The notes below the pieces were generated by a model, which saw nothing but the letters and a program-made list of their open reading frames with translations, had not been told where the DNA came from and did not search any database. 64,000 nt of DNA from Euclidia mi. Taxonomy: Eukaryota; Arthropoda; Insecta; Lepidoptera; Erebidae. Where the stretch lies: positions 4,258,830 through 4,322,829 of the forward strand of contig OX123191.2 in assembly GCA_944739405.2 (NCBI GenBank), read 5' to 3'. Made by a program: the position numbers and the translations under genes. Numbering within the stretch: the first letter of the stretch is position 1; the number at the start of each line of letters is the position of its first letter. Of this stretch, positions 55,608-64,000 are shown in pieces.

Positions 55608-57790
55608 TCATACATTATTATTATAATTAAAGAATTCAGACACTGAGTAGAAACATCTTTCGAGTAACCAAAACTTAACCTTTCTACCAAACTTACAAAC
55701 TGGAAGCTGTTTAATCTCAGTTGGTATTTGATTATAAATACGCCCACACATGACATAATAGTTTTTCTGAAACAATGATTTTTTTGGCACCCTTGATAAC
55801 ACAATTCTGTCTGGATCTCTCGTATTTCTTGGAAATGTCTCTTTGGCTGTTTTAAAAAGACTAGAATGCGATTTAACAAATTTCGCTGCCTCAAGAATGT
55901 ACATACTAGGCAGCGTAAGTATCTTGAACTTTTTGTACAATGGCTTACTTGATTCCCATGGTGGAATACCGGCAATTGCTCTGACGCATTTTTTTTGTGC
56001 AAGAAAAGCTCTCTGACTGTCGGTAGAATTACCCCACAGTATAAGTCCGTAACGTAATGTAGACGAAACGTACCCGTAATATGCCGTTAGTACGGTGTCG
56101 ATATTAGAAATTTATAAAGGGCATAAACAAATTTATTTAATTTATTGCAAACTTTTTTAATATGTTCTTTCCAATTAAAGTATCTATCCAACGTAATACC
56201 CAAGAATGTTGTTTGTGTAGTCTCTTCTATTTTTGTTCTTTATAGCGCACATTCAACGTCTTATGCACTCGCCCATATGTGCCAAATTGTATGTAATTTG
56301 TTTTTGAAAGATTCACCTGCAGATTATTACTATCTAACCATTTTATTATACTTTCTATGGAATTATTAATGTCAATATTATGTGTATTTATGTCAGTTTT
56401 ATTTTTAAAATTTATAATAAGCGAAATGTCATCAGCAAATAAAATACAATTATGATTAGTTACGTCAGCAAGATCATTAATGTACAATAAAAATAACAAT
56501 GGTCCCAGTACACTGCCTTGAGGCACGCCGAAGCTTAACCTTAAAACTTGATCGATGACTTTGCAGTTCCTTATTTTTATTAATTTCTGAAACCTCTACT
56601 GCCTGTTTTCTGTCGACCAGATATGTTTTAATCCAGTTCAGAGCGGGTCCTCTAATTCCGTATCTCTGTATTTTTTCTAATAATAATTTATGGGACACAA
56701 AGTCAAAGGCTTTTGTCATATCAAAGAAAATGATGGTTACCAAATTGCTTATGTCCAAGTTCTCTATAGCATTGCTCACAAGATTGAAGCACGCTAATGT
56801 TGTAGATTTCCCTTTTTGGAATCCATATTGTTCTCGATGTAATATATTATGTTTGTTAATGTAAGTAGTGATTCTATTTGATATAGCAATCTCAAATATT
56901 TTGGACAGAATTGGAATTAAAGTTATTGGTCTATAGTTACCCAAATTTGATTTATCCCCTTTTTAAATAAAGGTTTAACAATAGAAAACTTGAGTATATC
57001 GGGAAATTCACCTTCTGCAAACAATAGATTAATAAGATGCATCAATATAGGGGTAACTTCTATCGAGCAAGCTTTTATAACCTTTGTTGCTATCTCATCA
57101 TATCCCTCAGAATTTGTGTTATTTAAGGACATGATAATTTTATAGGTTTCATCAGGACTCAATGGTTTTAAAAATATACTACTGCATATATTTGGTTTAC
57201 TGGTATTTTTTATGGTTTGGGCGTTATAAGAATTTGTGGCGTTAATGAGGTAACGATTAATCATGACATGACCTTTCTTAATACTTGAAATAAATTCTAA
57301 CTGTCAAAGCGTACCCGTTTCTTGTTTTATCAGTTGCCAAGAAGTCCTAGCTACATTTTTTGAGTTTGACATTTTTTTATGGACAAAGTTTTTAATAGAC
57401 TGATTAATACAGCGACGGAGAAGTCTAGAATATTTCTTATATTTGATTTTTAAAAGTCCACATTTATTTGAATAGTACTTATATCTATACTTTTATTCTT
57501 GCAACTTATTTTTAGGCCTTTAGATGTCCATTTCGATTTTTGACTTGTTTTAGATATTTTTATTCTTATTTTTGGAAAACAAAGCGTATAAAATAGCAGC
57601 AGTGTTTCATGAAATTCTTTAAATGCTGTTTGTATATCATGTTTTTCGCATACATCATTAAATGAGAGGCTGGATAGACATTCTTTATATTTTGAAATAT
57701 TATCTATGCCATAGTCTCTCTTATAAATGAAATAATCTAAGACGGGTGTTCCTTTGTTTGTATTTGGAATGTTAAGTAGTTGTCCTGTGT
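55608..57790 (-). pseudogene. Jockey C reverse transcriptase and C-terminal domain
   Basis: RT frames, rightmost first. 57,264-56,923: SLNNTNSEGYDEIATKVIKA, GEFPDILKFSIVKPLFKKG. 56,944-56,477: NYRPITLIPILSKIFEIAIS, EQYGFQKGKSTTLACFNLV, DMTKAFDFVSHKLLLEKI. 56,526-56,227: MPQGSVLGPLLFLLYINDLA with FADD at 56,428-56,439. Frameshifts lie near 56,935 and 56,510. After damaged sequence at 56,230-56,010, the C-terminal domain has GLILWGNSTDSQRAFLAQKK, LPSMYILEAAKFVKSHSSLF and YSVSEFFNYNNNV (end 55,608). It is the same architecture as Jockey B. Confidence 0.85.
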
Positions 57791-58480
57791 TGTGATCAGA
57801 AATATCTTAGTGTAATAATTCACCGTTAGCATTTGTAATATTACTAATAATATGATCAATACAGGACTTTTTACGTGTGGGTTCAGTTATGTGAAGACGC
57901 AAGTTGAGGTTATTAGTGATGTCAATAAAACATTTTGCTTCTTTATTACTCGCGTCTAGCGTGTTAATATTTAAATCACCTGCTAAAACTACTTTTTTAT
58001 TATATTTATGAATGACATGATACATCATTTTTCAAACTTGGTAAGAAACAACCTGCAATCAGAGTCAGGTGTTCTATATAAGCAAATCGTGATCAAATTT
58101 TGTGATGGCAATTCCACCGCGCAACATTCAAAATGCTTGTCTTGTGTATATTGTTTATGAAACAAGACCTCTTTGTGTTGCAAACCTTGCTTAATTAAAA
58201 TGCATACGCCCCCTCGTTTTTGATTATGCCTACAATATGATGATCCTAAATTATATCTAGATATGTTAATCATTTGTTCAAATCCCCTTCGTATAAACGT
58301 TTCAGAAAAACATATTAAATCAGGCTCCTTTTTTTGTACTGCAAGTTCGGATAAGTGAATTTCAAGAAGATGAGTCTTACTAAACAAACCAGCCACATTT
58401 TGGTGTAAAATTCTAAGGAACGAATTCTCAGCAGTTACAAAAAAAATATTTGCCAATGACTTCTCTTCGTTCGATTGATT
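57791..58480 (-). pseudogene. Jockey C endonuclease domain
   Basis: The minus-strand frame from about 58,450 reads FLRILHQNVAGLFSKTHLLE, DLICFSETFIRRGFE, KRGGVCILIKQGL and LITICLYRTPDSDCRLFLTK. After a frame change near 58,027 it continues VVLAGDLNINTLDASNKEAK (the GDFN block, here GDLN), RKSCIDHIISN and the end ISDHNTG (SDH block) near 57,800. The glutamate (SETF), DLN and SDH positions of the apurinic-like endonuclease are all visible. An in-frame stop near 57,809 separates the last block. Confidence 0.85.
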
Positions 58481-59540
58481 GATTTTATGAGATGACGTAT
58501 CTTTTTTCATAATCATTCTAGGCTCAGATTGTCTTCTAAAATAATAAGGTATGGCGCCTTTCTTAACGGCTTTGTTATTAATGCTTTGTTTGCTTACAGA
58601 GACAGTATTGGAAGAGAATCCTCGACATTTATCCCCTACAATATTATGTTTACTATCATTACGTTTGAAGTAGAAAGGAATTGTACCCTTCTTAGGAATA
58701 ATTTTACATTCTGTTTTAGCCTTATTGAAAAGTAACTTATGTGTACAACGCAAAAAATGTTTGTCGTAATAACTCGAGTCAAGCTTTAAATTTATTTGTT
58801 TACACACTTCTAATAAATACTTGACTTTATTACAAGAGTAATCTAAATTTACATTCATAAATGAGCAATTCTTATAGTTCTTACATATTTCCTTCCATTC
58901 TTACATATTGTTTTGAAGCTGTTATTTATCATATTTTCATTTAGATATCTATTAGATATTACATAAAATACCAATATGTTGGTTTTTTGGAATGAGTTTA
59001 GCACTGTTATTAAATCAATTATAAATTTATTGGGGTTAGTATCATTTTCTCCTAAACATATAACTAAATAATCATCAATTGAGTCGTCTAGTTTACAGAT
59101 AGGTTTGATGATTTCCTCTGCGTTGGCATATGGTTTTGTAGTTGAAGAGATAATGTATCTTCCGTACCGAGTGTCTTCTCTGGACTGTATCAGTAACGCA
59201 GCCAACCCTGTGAACTGCTGTCCGCCAAGGATTGTTAGCCTAGGTTTTTCGTTAGATTAGGTTTTCACGCCGATTGAGCACATCCTCCGCTGTTGTGACC
59301 TCTGAACCCTTGGTTGTACTATGGTTCTGTTTTACTTGCTTAGTGTTGTGTTCTGGCGCAACAGTCTTGGTGTCACTAAGACATAGCGGGCTTTCTTTAA
59401 AACTGTCTGTCAATCGTCTTCTTGCGTTTTTTTTGGTACTTATTGCGTTTTTTCGGAGCGAACTTAATGGAGACTTACACAGTTTTTTGAGGACCTCTAT
59501 CTCTTGATTTAGTGTCGTTATTTTCTTTTTTAAATCTTCT
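58481..59540 (-). pseudogene. Jockey C ORF1-like region (coiled coil plus SGNH-like fold)
   Basis: Near the 5' end the minus strand has TTLNQEIEVLKKLCKSPLSS, a heptad-like segment, then a Lys/Arg-rich stretch. A frame at 59,205-58,857 (DDSIDDYLVICLGENDTNPN, TNILVFYVISNRYLNENMIN) resembles the SGNH-hydrolase-like domain found in ORF1 of some Jockey/CR1 elements; D-x-x-V-x-x-x-G-x-N-D is the characteristic block. An insertion at 58,880-58,912, which duplicates TTCTTACATATT, breaks the frame before NCSFMNVNLDYSCNKVKYLL. Two copies of a short motif, KKGTIPFYFKR and KKGAIPYYFRR, follow at about 58,690-58,660 and 58,565-58,530. Confidence 0.6.
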
Positions 59541-59650
59541 TCTTTTTCTAATTATTAAATTATTATGTTCAATTATTATATTATTCAATTATTGTATTCA
59601 ATTATTATTGTATTCAATTATTATACTCAAATATTATATTCAATTTTCAG
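59540..59650. repeat. AT-rich minisatellite (TTCAATTATTAT units)
   Basis: Repeated TATTCAATTATT with small variations, about seven units. It lies in the 5' region of Jockey C and ahead of its ORF1. Confidence 0.8.
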
Positions 59651-59828
59651 ATTTTATATGAGCCAATCTAAATACCTAGCACACAGAGTATATTCCTTCT
59701 CGCTGGCAACGGCATGAATGGCCGGCTTTATTGTCTCTGCTTCTTAATTGTCATTCGTTCATTTGTCCAGCACTAGTGTATCAAATGTCAAAATCGTCTT
59801 AGTCATCACAGTTCAAAGCAAGAACAAA

Positions 59829-61937
59829 AATTAGAAAACCAATCCAGAGCTCCAGCCGAAACCTTGAGGTGGGGTAGGATATGTAATAGGATATCGTGAC
59901 TGACGGTATTGAAGGCATTGGAAAAATCAATCAACACTAACACAGTTAGTTTGGTGCTTTCCATACCCTCACGAATATCGCCAGTCACTTTAAGGAGGGC
60001 AGAAGTTGTGCTATGACCTGGCCTGAAGCCTGATTGAAAGGGACTCAGCAAGTTGTTGTGATGGACAAACCAAGATAGCTGCTTGTGTACACAGGCCTGT
60101 AACACTTTGGAAAGGAATGGTAGGATAGAAATAGGTCGGAAGTGTTCAGGGAGAGTGGGATTTTGGATTTTGTGCAGTGAAATTATATAGGCTTTGCGCC
60201 ACAAGGAAGGGAAGGTACCAGACTCAAGGGAAAAATTAATGATGTGGGATATTGCCGGCATGAGATGATCCAGGATCGTCGTAATCATACGACGGCTGAT
60301 ATTGTCGTATCCCACAGCATTAGATTTTATGGAGAGGATGACCTTTTTGATATCGCCCGGAGACTCAGGAGAAAAACGAAAATAGTCTATGTTGGGTTGA
60401 GGTAACCCATCTAAATACTGAACCGTGTGACTCATGATTTGGTGAAAGAGCGAGGCAGTTGTGGTGAAAAAACTATTGATATCATCCAATTCATGAGTCC
60501 CACGAAAATCAATACGCCTTTGTTTATCAATATCTAGTGTTCCAAGGAACTTCCAGGTACTGGCAGGCAATGAACAAATGATGTTACTGAGAATATATCG
60601 GCGTTTAGCGTTGCGCACCATCTGGAATCATCGCAAGAAATCGGTGCACCGATTTCTTGCAGACTTGAAAAGCGCCCAGTTATCCTCACACCGATCCCTC
60701 TTGTACTGCCTAAACACCTGGTCTCTACGGCGCATAGCCATTCAAACACCCGCTGTGATCCAGGGTGCTGGTGGACGCTTCAGCTTCACCCGCCAAATGG
60801 GAGCATGGACATCATATAGTTCACCAACAACAGCATTAAAAATATCCACTTTTTCATCCACCGTGGAGGCAAATGCCAAGTTGTCGCAATTTATCAATGC
60901 AGCATCCTGACTTAGCTTATCCACATGCATTCGACCAAAACAACGCATGCGCATAACTTTGGGCGGGGATTTGGGAGGTTACAAACGGTATGTAAGGTAA
61001 ATAAGGTCATGATGGGAGAATCCGGGTGCAGGAAGTTGGCCGTGGGAGGTTACAAGGAAAGGAGCAGAGGATCATTAAGTCAAGCCAAGTATCCTCCCCA
61101 TTATTGTTGTGGTGTGTGGCTTGCAAGGGTAAAACATGGAGGCTGGTTGACTCAATGATGTTGAGGAGCTTATGGGAACGACTGGAAGATCGGGAGAGGA
61201 GGTCGGTATTAAAATCGCCCAAATAGCTCCCTTGACGTCAATCTCGAGAAATAGGTACTCCACAGGCGAAGAAGTGGGTGAAGAAGAAGCTAATATTTTA
61301 AAAGAAAAAGCACCGTGGAGGTAGATAGCAACTCCACCACCTCTCTTAACGATTCTATCGTTTCGAACGAGGATGAAGCCAGGCAGGGAGTAGGAAGTGG
61401 AAGAAAGCGTTGGTTTTAGCCAACTTTCCGAAACCAGGATGGCCTGCACATTCGAATCATAAAAAGTATCGGTAAATCACTGAAGTGACTGCTTATACTT
61501 TGAGGGTTTATTTGGCACACGTTTAGGAAACCTGAACGGTGTGCAAGTGAGTTTTTTAGACATTCGTTCAAAATACCATCCACTGAACAAAAACTCTCAT
61601 TGTTTGAGAAGGCAAAAGACTCTTTAGCCGACAAATATTCATCAATATTAATATTATCAATATCCATTAGTTTTATAATAAAATAATATATATAAATATA
61701 AAATAGTAATAAATAAGTTATATTATTATTATCTATAAACAAAATATACGTATATGATATTGGCAACGCAGTCCTCTCTGCACCACCCGCCAGCTAACAC
61801 AAACAAACAAAAAAGAACACAAAATGAAGCTAAAAAAAAACATAAAAATCAAAGAGAATCTATTGATGACAGCTTCCGAACGCAACATGGTAAACGTCAC
61901 TTTGACACAGAGCTGCCGAACTGTTACTTGCGTTATT
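59829..61937 (-). pseudogene. CR1-like element copy 2, endonuclease and first half of RT
   Basis: The minus strand from about 61,670 reads MDIDNINIDEYLSAKESFAF, then the endonuclease: SGFLNVCQINPQSISSH, ILVSESWLKPTLSSTSYSLP, RGGGVAIYLHGAFSF, a break near 61,230, GDFNTDLLSRSSSRSHKLLN and the decayed SDH region near 61,000. The linker (LKRPPAPWITAGV) leads to the RT frame 60,621-59,829: KSNAVGYDNISRRMITTILD, HFRPISILPFLSKVLQACVH, FQSGFRPGHSTTSALLKVTG and DFSNAFNTVSHDILL. It ends at DWFSN, where the 13.6-kb insert begins. Sequence up to about 61,937 may be its 5' UTR. Confidence 0.88.
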
Positions 61938-62440
61938 GACAAAATTACAATTAGATTCTAAACACAGAGTACCTTTTTATATAATTCTAAACAACTACAT
62001 GTGGTAAACAAATCAAAAGTAGGACAGTATTAAAAATTAGGCTAAAAGTTTTTCAATTAATTATAAAAAGTTACTATTTACGCGGTTTGGAGTTCGCGTT
62101 TGACGTCCCAGCAGCAGACCGGGCGCCACTCTTATCCCCGGACGCGGAATCACATCGCTTGGGATATTTTTGCTGCAAGCCATTGAGTTCCCCGGTGGTA
62201 GTTATTTTGTGACGAGTGCCATCCATTTACCTCGCCAATATGTTCTATAGATGCCCTGTGAGCCCGTGGATAAGTAGGTATTTCGGGCATTGCTCGCGCT
62301 CGCTTTTAATTGCGGTTTAAGACATATGAAAACTTAAGATAAAAGTCATTTCCCAGGTATACTTTTTGGTTAGTATGACTTGGCATGATGTCCACAACGA
62401 GTAGACTTCGGCTTAGTGATGGGTCTTGTGACATTCTGTA
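61938..62440. other. Mostly non-coding stretch
   Basis: Apart from one small coding-like frame (62,074-62,226, minus) nothing is supported. Confidence 0.4.
62074..62226 (-). CDS. Small unrecognised frame (50 codons)
   Basis: ATG at 62,226 down to TAG at 62,074. The peptide is hydrophilic and low-complexity (MDGTRHKITTTGELNGLQQK... ending TSNANSKPRK), like the C-terminus of a real protein. An in-frame TAA sits immediately before the ATG. I recognise no family; it could be chance or a last exon. Confidence 0.15.
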   Translation of the reverse strand: MDGTRHKITTTGELNGLQQKYPKRCDSASGDKSGARSAAGTSNANSKPRK

Positions 62441-62619
62441 TATATGTTACGGTAAGAGTGAATAATTGAAGATTATTAATAATTATCTATTATTATTAAT
62501 AATTACCGAAAGTCGTGGTTAAAGTGATACATTAATCACATTTGTCTGTTTTTATTAATAATTTAACCCTAGTAGTATATAAATGTAATAAGTGGCCAAT
62601 TTTAATAAGCTGAGTTGAC

Positions 62620-62642
62620 GGAGCCCTGCTTCGCAGGGCTCC
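62620..62642. repeat. GC-rich hairpin GGAGCCCTGC-TTC-GCAGGGCTCC
   Basis: A perfect 10-bp stem with a 3-nt loop, inside the element at 62,441-63,064. Confidence 0.9.
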
Positions 62643-62799
62643 TATTTTGGGTGCAGGGTCACAAGAGAACCTAACATAACCTATTAAGTTTTCTGAGTGG
62701 ATAAGTTTCCTAAGCGGACAAGGCTTTTAAATGATATTTTGTAGAACGATCGGCATATTATTATTTGGTGCGCAATTAGTGAACGAATAAAGTATTTTG

Positions 62800-62823
62800 C
62801 GTAACGCACTGAAGTGCGTTACG
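62800..62823. repeat. Perfect 11-bp hairpin
   Basis: CGTAACGCACT-GA-AGTGCGTTACG, with the same CACTGAAGTG apex as the larger hairpin that follows without a gap. Confidence 0.9.
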
Positions 62824-62877
62824 AGCAGGTATTTATTTAGGGACACACTGAAGTGTGTCCCTAAATAAATACCTGCT
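62824..62877. repeat. Perfect 26-bp hairpin
   Basis: The arm 62,824-62,849 (AGCAGGTATTTATTTAGGG, then ACACACT) is the exact complement of 62,852-62,877, with a GA loop. It directly abuts the 11-bp hairpin. Confidence 0.9.
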
Positions 62878-63187
62878 GGTCAATTGGGTTTTTATTTATT
62901 TTATAACTTTTACCAATATGTGTCGTGAATTATTAATAATTACTAATAAAAGTAATAAATTTCGATCGTTTATTCACATTTACCAAAACATGTGGTTATT
63001 AAGTATTAATAATTTTGTAAAAATATTAATAATTTTCAATTAATCAGATTTACCGTAACATATACATGCAGAAAACATATTTACGCATACAGCCTGCAAT
63101 TACATTTTTTTTAGTATTTTCGTAAATATATTACGCGTGCATTGAATCTAAGCCTAAATGCCTACAACTAAACTTTTTTTTTTAATT

Positions 63188-63435
63188 TTATTTTTATTTA
63201 TAGACTCAGGCCTGGTAGAAGGGTAGGCAGAGGTGTAATATTACACCCACATTTCGCCATGAATTTTTAGGTCCCACGTAATAGGGGGCGAGCCTATTGC
63301 CGTACCGGGCACATTACCAGATTTCGAGCTGCTACTGAGAATTTCCTAACGAAAAATCCCAATAACACTTTGCCCGAACTGGGAATCGAACCCGAGACCT
63401 CCCAATGCCACGCGCACATTTATGCCGCGAGACCT
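63188..63435 (-). mobile_element. tRNA-derived SINE family A
   Basis: GTAGGCAGAGGTGTAATATT, CGCCATGAATTTTTAGGTCC, GCCGTACCGGGCACATTACC, the complement of the B box (GGAATCGAACC near 63,381) and the head end TTTATGCCGCGAGACC are all present. It is nearly full length. Confidence 0.88.
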
Positions 63436-63524
63436 ATAATGGATCATGTTATTTATCTTCCTTAATATTTGTTTTTAAAGGATGACTCCTGCAATAGAGT
63501 TAAATCCTGCGTCGCGGGGAGCCT

Positions 63525-63685
63525 TCCAAACATGCGACACACGGACATAGAGTGCACCCAGTCTCGAAACAAAAAATTATGGATCATGCAAAGCGTTATG
63601 TCAAATAGGAATCGAAGTTGCGCCACAACATTCCACGCAGAGTCAAGCGGTGAGCCAACCGTCTAAACCACTACGCCCACGGTGC
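63525..63685 (-). mobile_element. SINE-like family D
   Basis: On the minus strand GGCGTAGTGGTTTAGACGG gives a good A box, and the GCGCAACTTCGATTCC segment a rough B box. The TATGGATCATGCAAAG body resembles the copies at 8.0 and 19.3 kb. Confidence 0.5.
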
Positions 63686-63734
63686 AGTCACCATATACTT
63701 TCATTTCAGGTTCACATATTATTGCCATCTTTTT

Positions 63735-63930
63735 TTATGGTAATGGCGGCAAACAAGCGGATGGATCGCCTGAAGGTAAGCAATTACCGCCATCCATGGA
63801 CACAAGCAACACCACAGGAGTCACAAAAAGTGCGTTGCCGCCCCTTGGAGTTGGGAAAAGGGATAGGAAGAGGAGTGGGATGAGGGAGAATGAATAGGGA
63901 ATAGAGCCTCCGGCACTCTTACTCACCGAA
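63735..63930 (+). mobile_element. SINE family E
   Basis: GCAAACAAGCGGATGGATCG, CTGAAGGTAAGCAATTACCG, CCATCCATGGACACAAGCAA and GTGCGTTGCCGCCCCTTGGA form a repeat I recognise as common in Lepidoptera (ACGAGC...GGATCACCTGATGG type). A GA-rich stretch follows. A fragment of the same family lies at 4.57 kb. Confidence 0.6.
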
Positions 63931-64000
63931 CGAAACGCAACAGTACAGAACAGTTACTTTACGTCGATTTTTTGTGAGAGGCCCATTCATGCTGAAATCA

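Larger units (their letters stand above)
46253..59828. mobile_element. 13.6-kb composite insert within the CR1-like element
   Basis: AATTAG occurs at both boundaries (46,247-46,252 and 59,829-59,834), and joining the flanks restores the CR1-like reading DWFSNYLRGRQ. Contents left to right: (TAA)n, Dong-type copy 1 (+), (TAA)n, unidentified TAA-flanked unit, (TAA)n, Dong-type copy 2 (+), (TAA)n, and a Jockey element (-) reaching the right boundary. The simplest history is one Jockey insertion whose (TTA)n tail later received TAA-specific insertions. Confidence 0.8.
55215..59828 (-). mobile_element. Jockey element C, probably full length, decayed
   Basis: On the minus strand it starts at the right insert boundary with TTTGTTCTTGCTTTGAACTG, passes an AT-rich minisatellite (59,540-59,650), ORF1, ORF2 and a 3' UTR, and ends CTTAAGCAAATAAATTATTATTATT. 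Both boundary copies of AATTAG fit its ends if the TAA/Dong material on the left is later. ORF1 and ORF2 contain several frameshifts and stops. Confidence 0.75.
62441..63064. mobile_element. Non-autonomous DNA transposon with TATATGTTACGGTAA termini
   Basis: TATATGTTACGGTAA (62,441-62,455) is the exact complement of 63,050-63,064. Imperfect pairing continues inwards (TGAATAATTGAAGATTATTAATA against TGATTAATTGAAAATTATTA). TATTAATAATT recurs about six times, and TTTACC-x(4-6)-CATxTG motifs recur as internal copies of the terminus (for example near 62,908 and 62,981). It has no transposase. The centre holds three hairpins. Confidence 0.65.

Noticed and set aside
58855..58858. ATGA stop/start overlap between two Jockey C frames, like a termination-reinitiation signal
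   Set aside because: The downstream frame continues the same protein upstream of the ATG (NCSFMNVNL). The frame break comes from an insertion duplicating TTCTTACATATT at 58,880-58,912, so the overlap is accidental.
62620..62642. Bacterial-type terminator (GC stem followed by TATTTT)
   Set aside because: The context is eukaryotic repeat DNA. The hairpin is part of the inverted-terminus element.

Overview
The window looks like lepidopteran (moth or butterfly) nuclear DNA. The signs are an AT-rich background, tRNA-derived SINEs ending in (TATG)n tails, RTE, Jockey/CR1, Dong-type and Penelope retroelements, an OTU-carrying Helitron with CTAG-T ends, and the TTCCGTACC repeat seen in many lepidopteran genomes. 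I found no convincing host gene, tRNA gene, rRNA or CRISPR array. Almost every coding signal belongs to a transposable element, and nearly all are broken. Species identity cannot be fixed from the sequence.

Layout. 1-10 kb: a nearly complete but decayed Jockey/CR1-group element (about 1.1-4.5 kb, +), then SINEs and non-coding DNA. 10.4-14.3 kb: a three-layer nest, with a Penelope-like element (12-bp target duplication) inside a 5'-truncated RTE element inside a hAT-like DNA transposon (8-bp target duplication). 15-22 kb: SINEs, a 207-bp Helitron, a CR1-like element (16.9-18.7 kb) and a fragment of another reverse transcriptase. 22.6-24.7 kb: a 2.1-kb Helitron carrying a decayed OTU-protease-like gene. 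25-30 kb: SINEs, a 310-bp foldback element and a PIF/Harbinger-like MITE. 30.3-35.8 kb: a region bounded by 282-bp direct repeats (about 96% identical), read as a gutted LTR retrotransposon. It contains an integrase-tail remnant, tandem repeats and a 140-codon ORF of a conserved mobile-element module. 37.2-42.8 kb: an RTE element (-) split by a Jockey-group element (+). 43.6-61.9 kb: a stack of non-LTR elements. 62.4-63.1 kb: a 624-bp element with inverted termini and several perfect hairpins. 63.2-64 kb: SINEs.

The most informative stretch is 45-62 kb. A CR1-like element on the minus strand (45,082-46,252 plus 59,829-about 61,900) is cut inside its reverse transcriptase by a 13.6-kb insert flanked by AATTAG. 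The insert is best explained as a minus-strand Jockey element whose 3' tail is (TTA)n. That TAA microsatellite was then the landing site for two 4.0-kb Dong-type (R4-clade, TAA-targeting) elements and an unidentified 0.87-kb TAA-flanked unit. The first Dong-type copy has a 1,198-codon frame broken by only one stop codon and is the best-preserved coding sequence in the window.

The elements interact as hosts and targets for one another: RTE 3' ends appear as the tails of a SINE family, TAA tails serve as Dong targets, and transposons serve as safe landing sites. Assignments rest on motifs and protein similarity recognised by eye. No alignments or searches were run.
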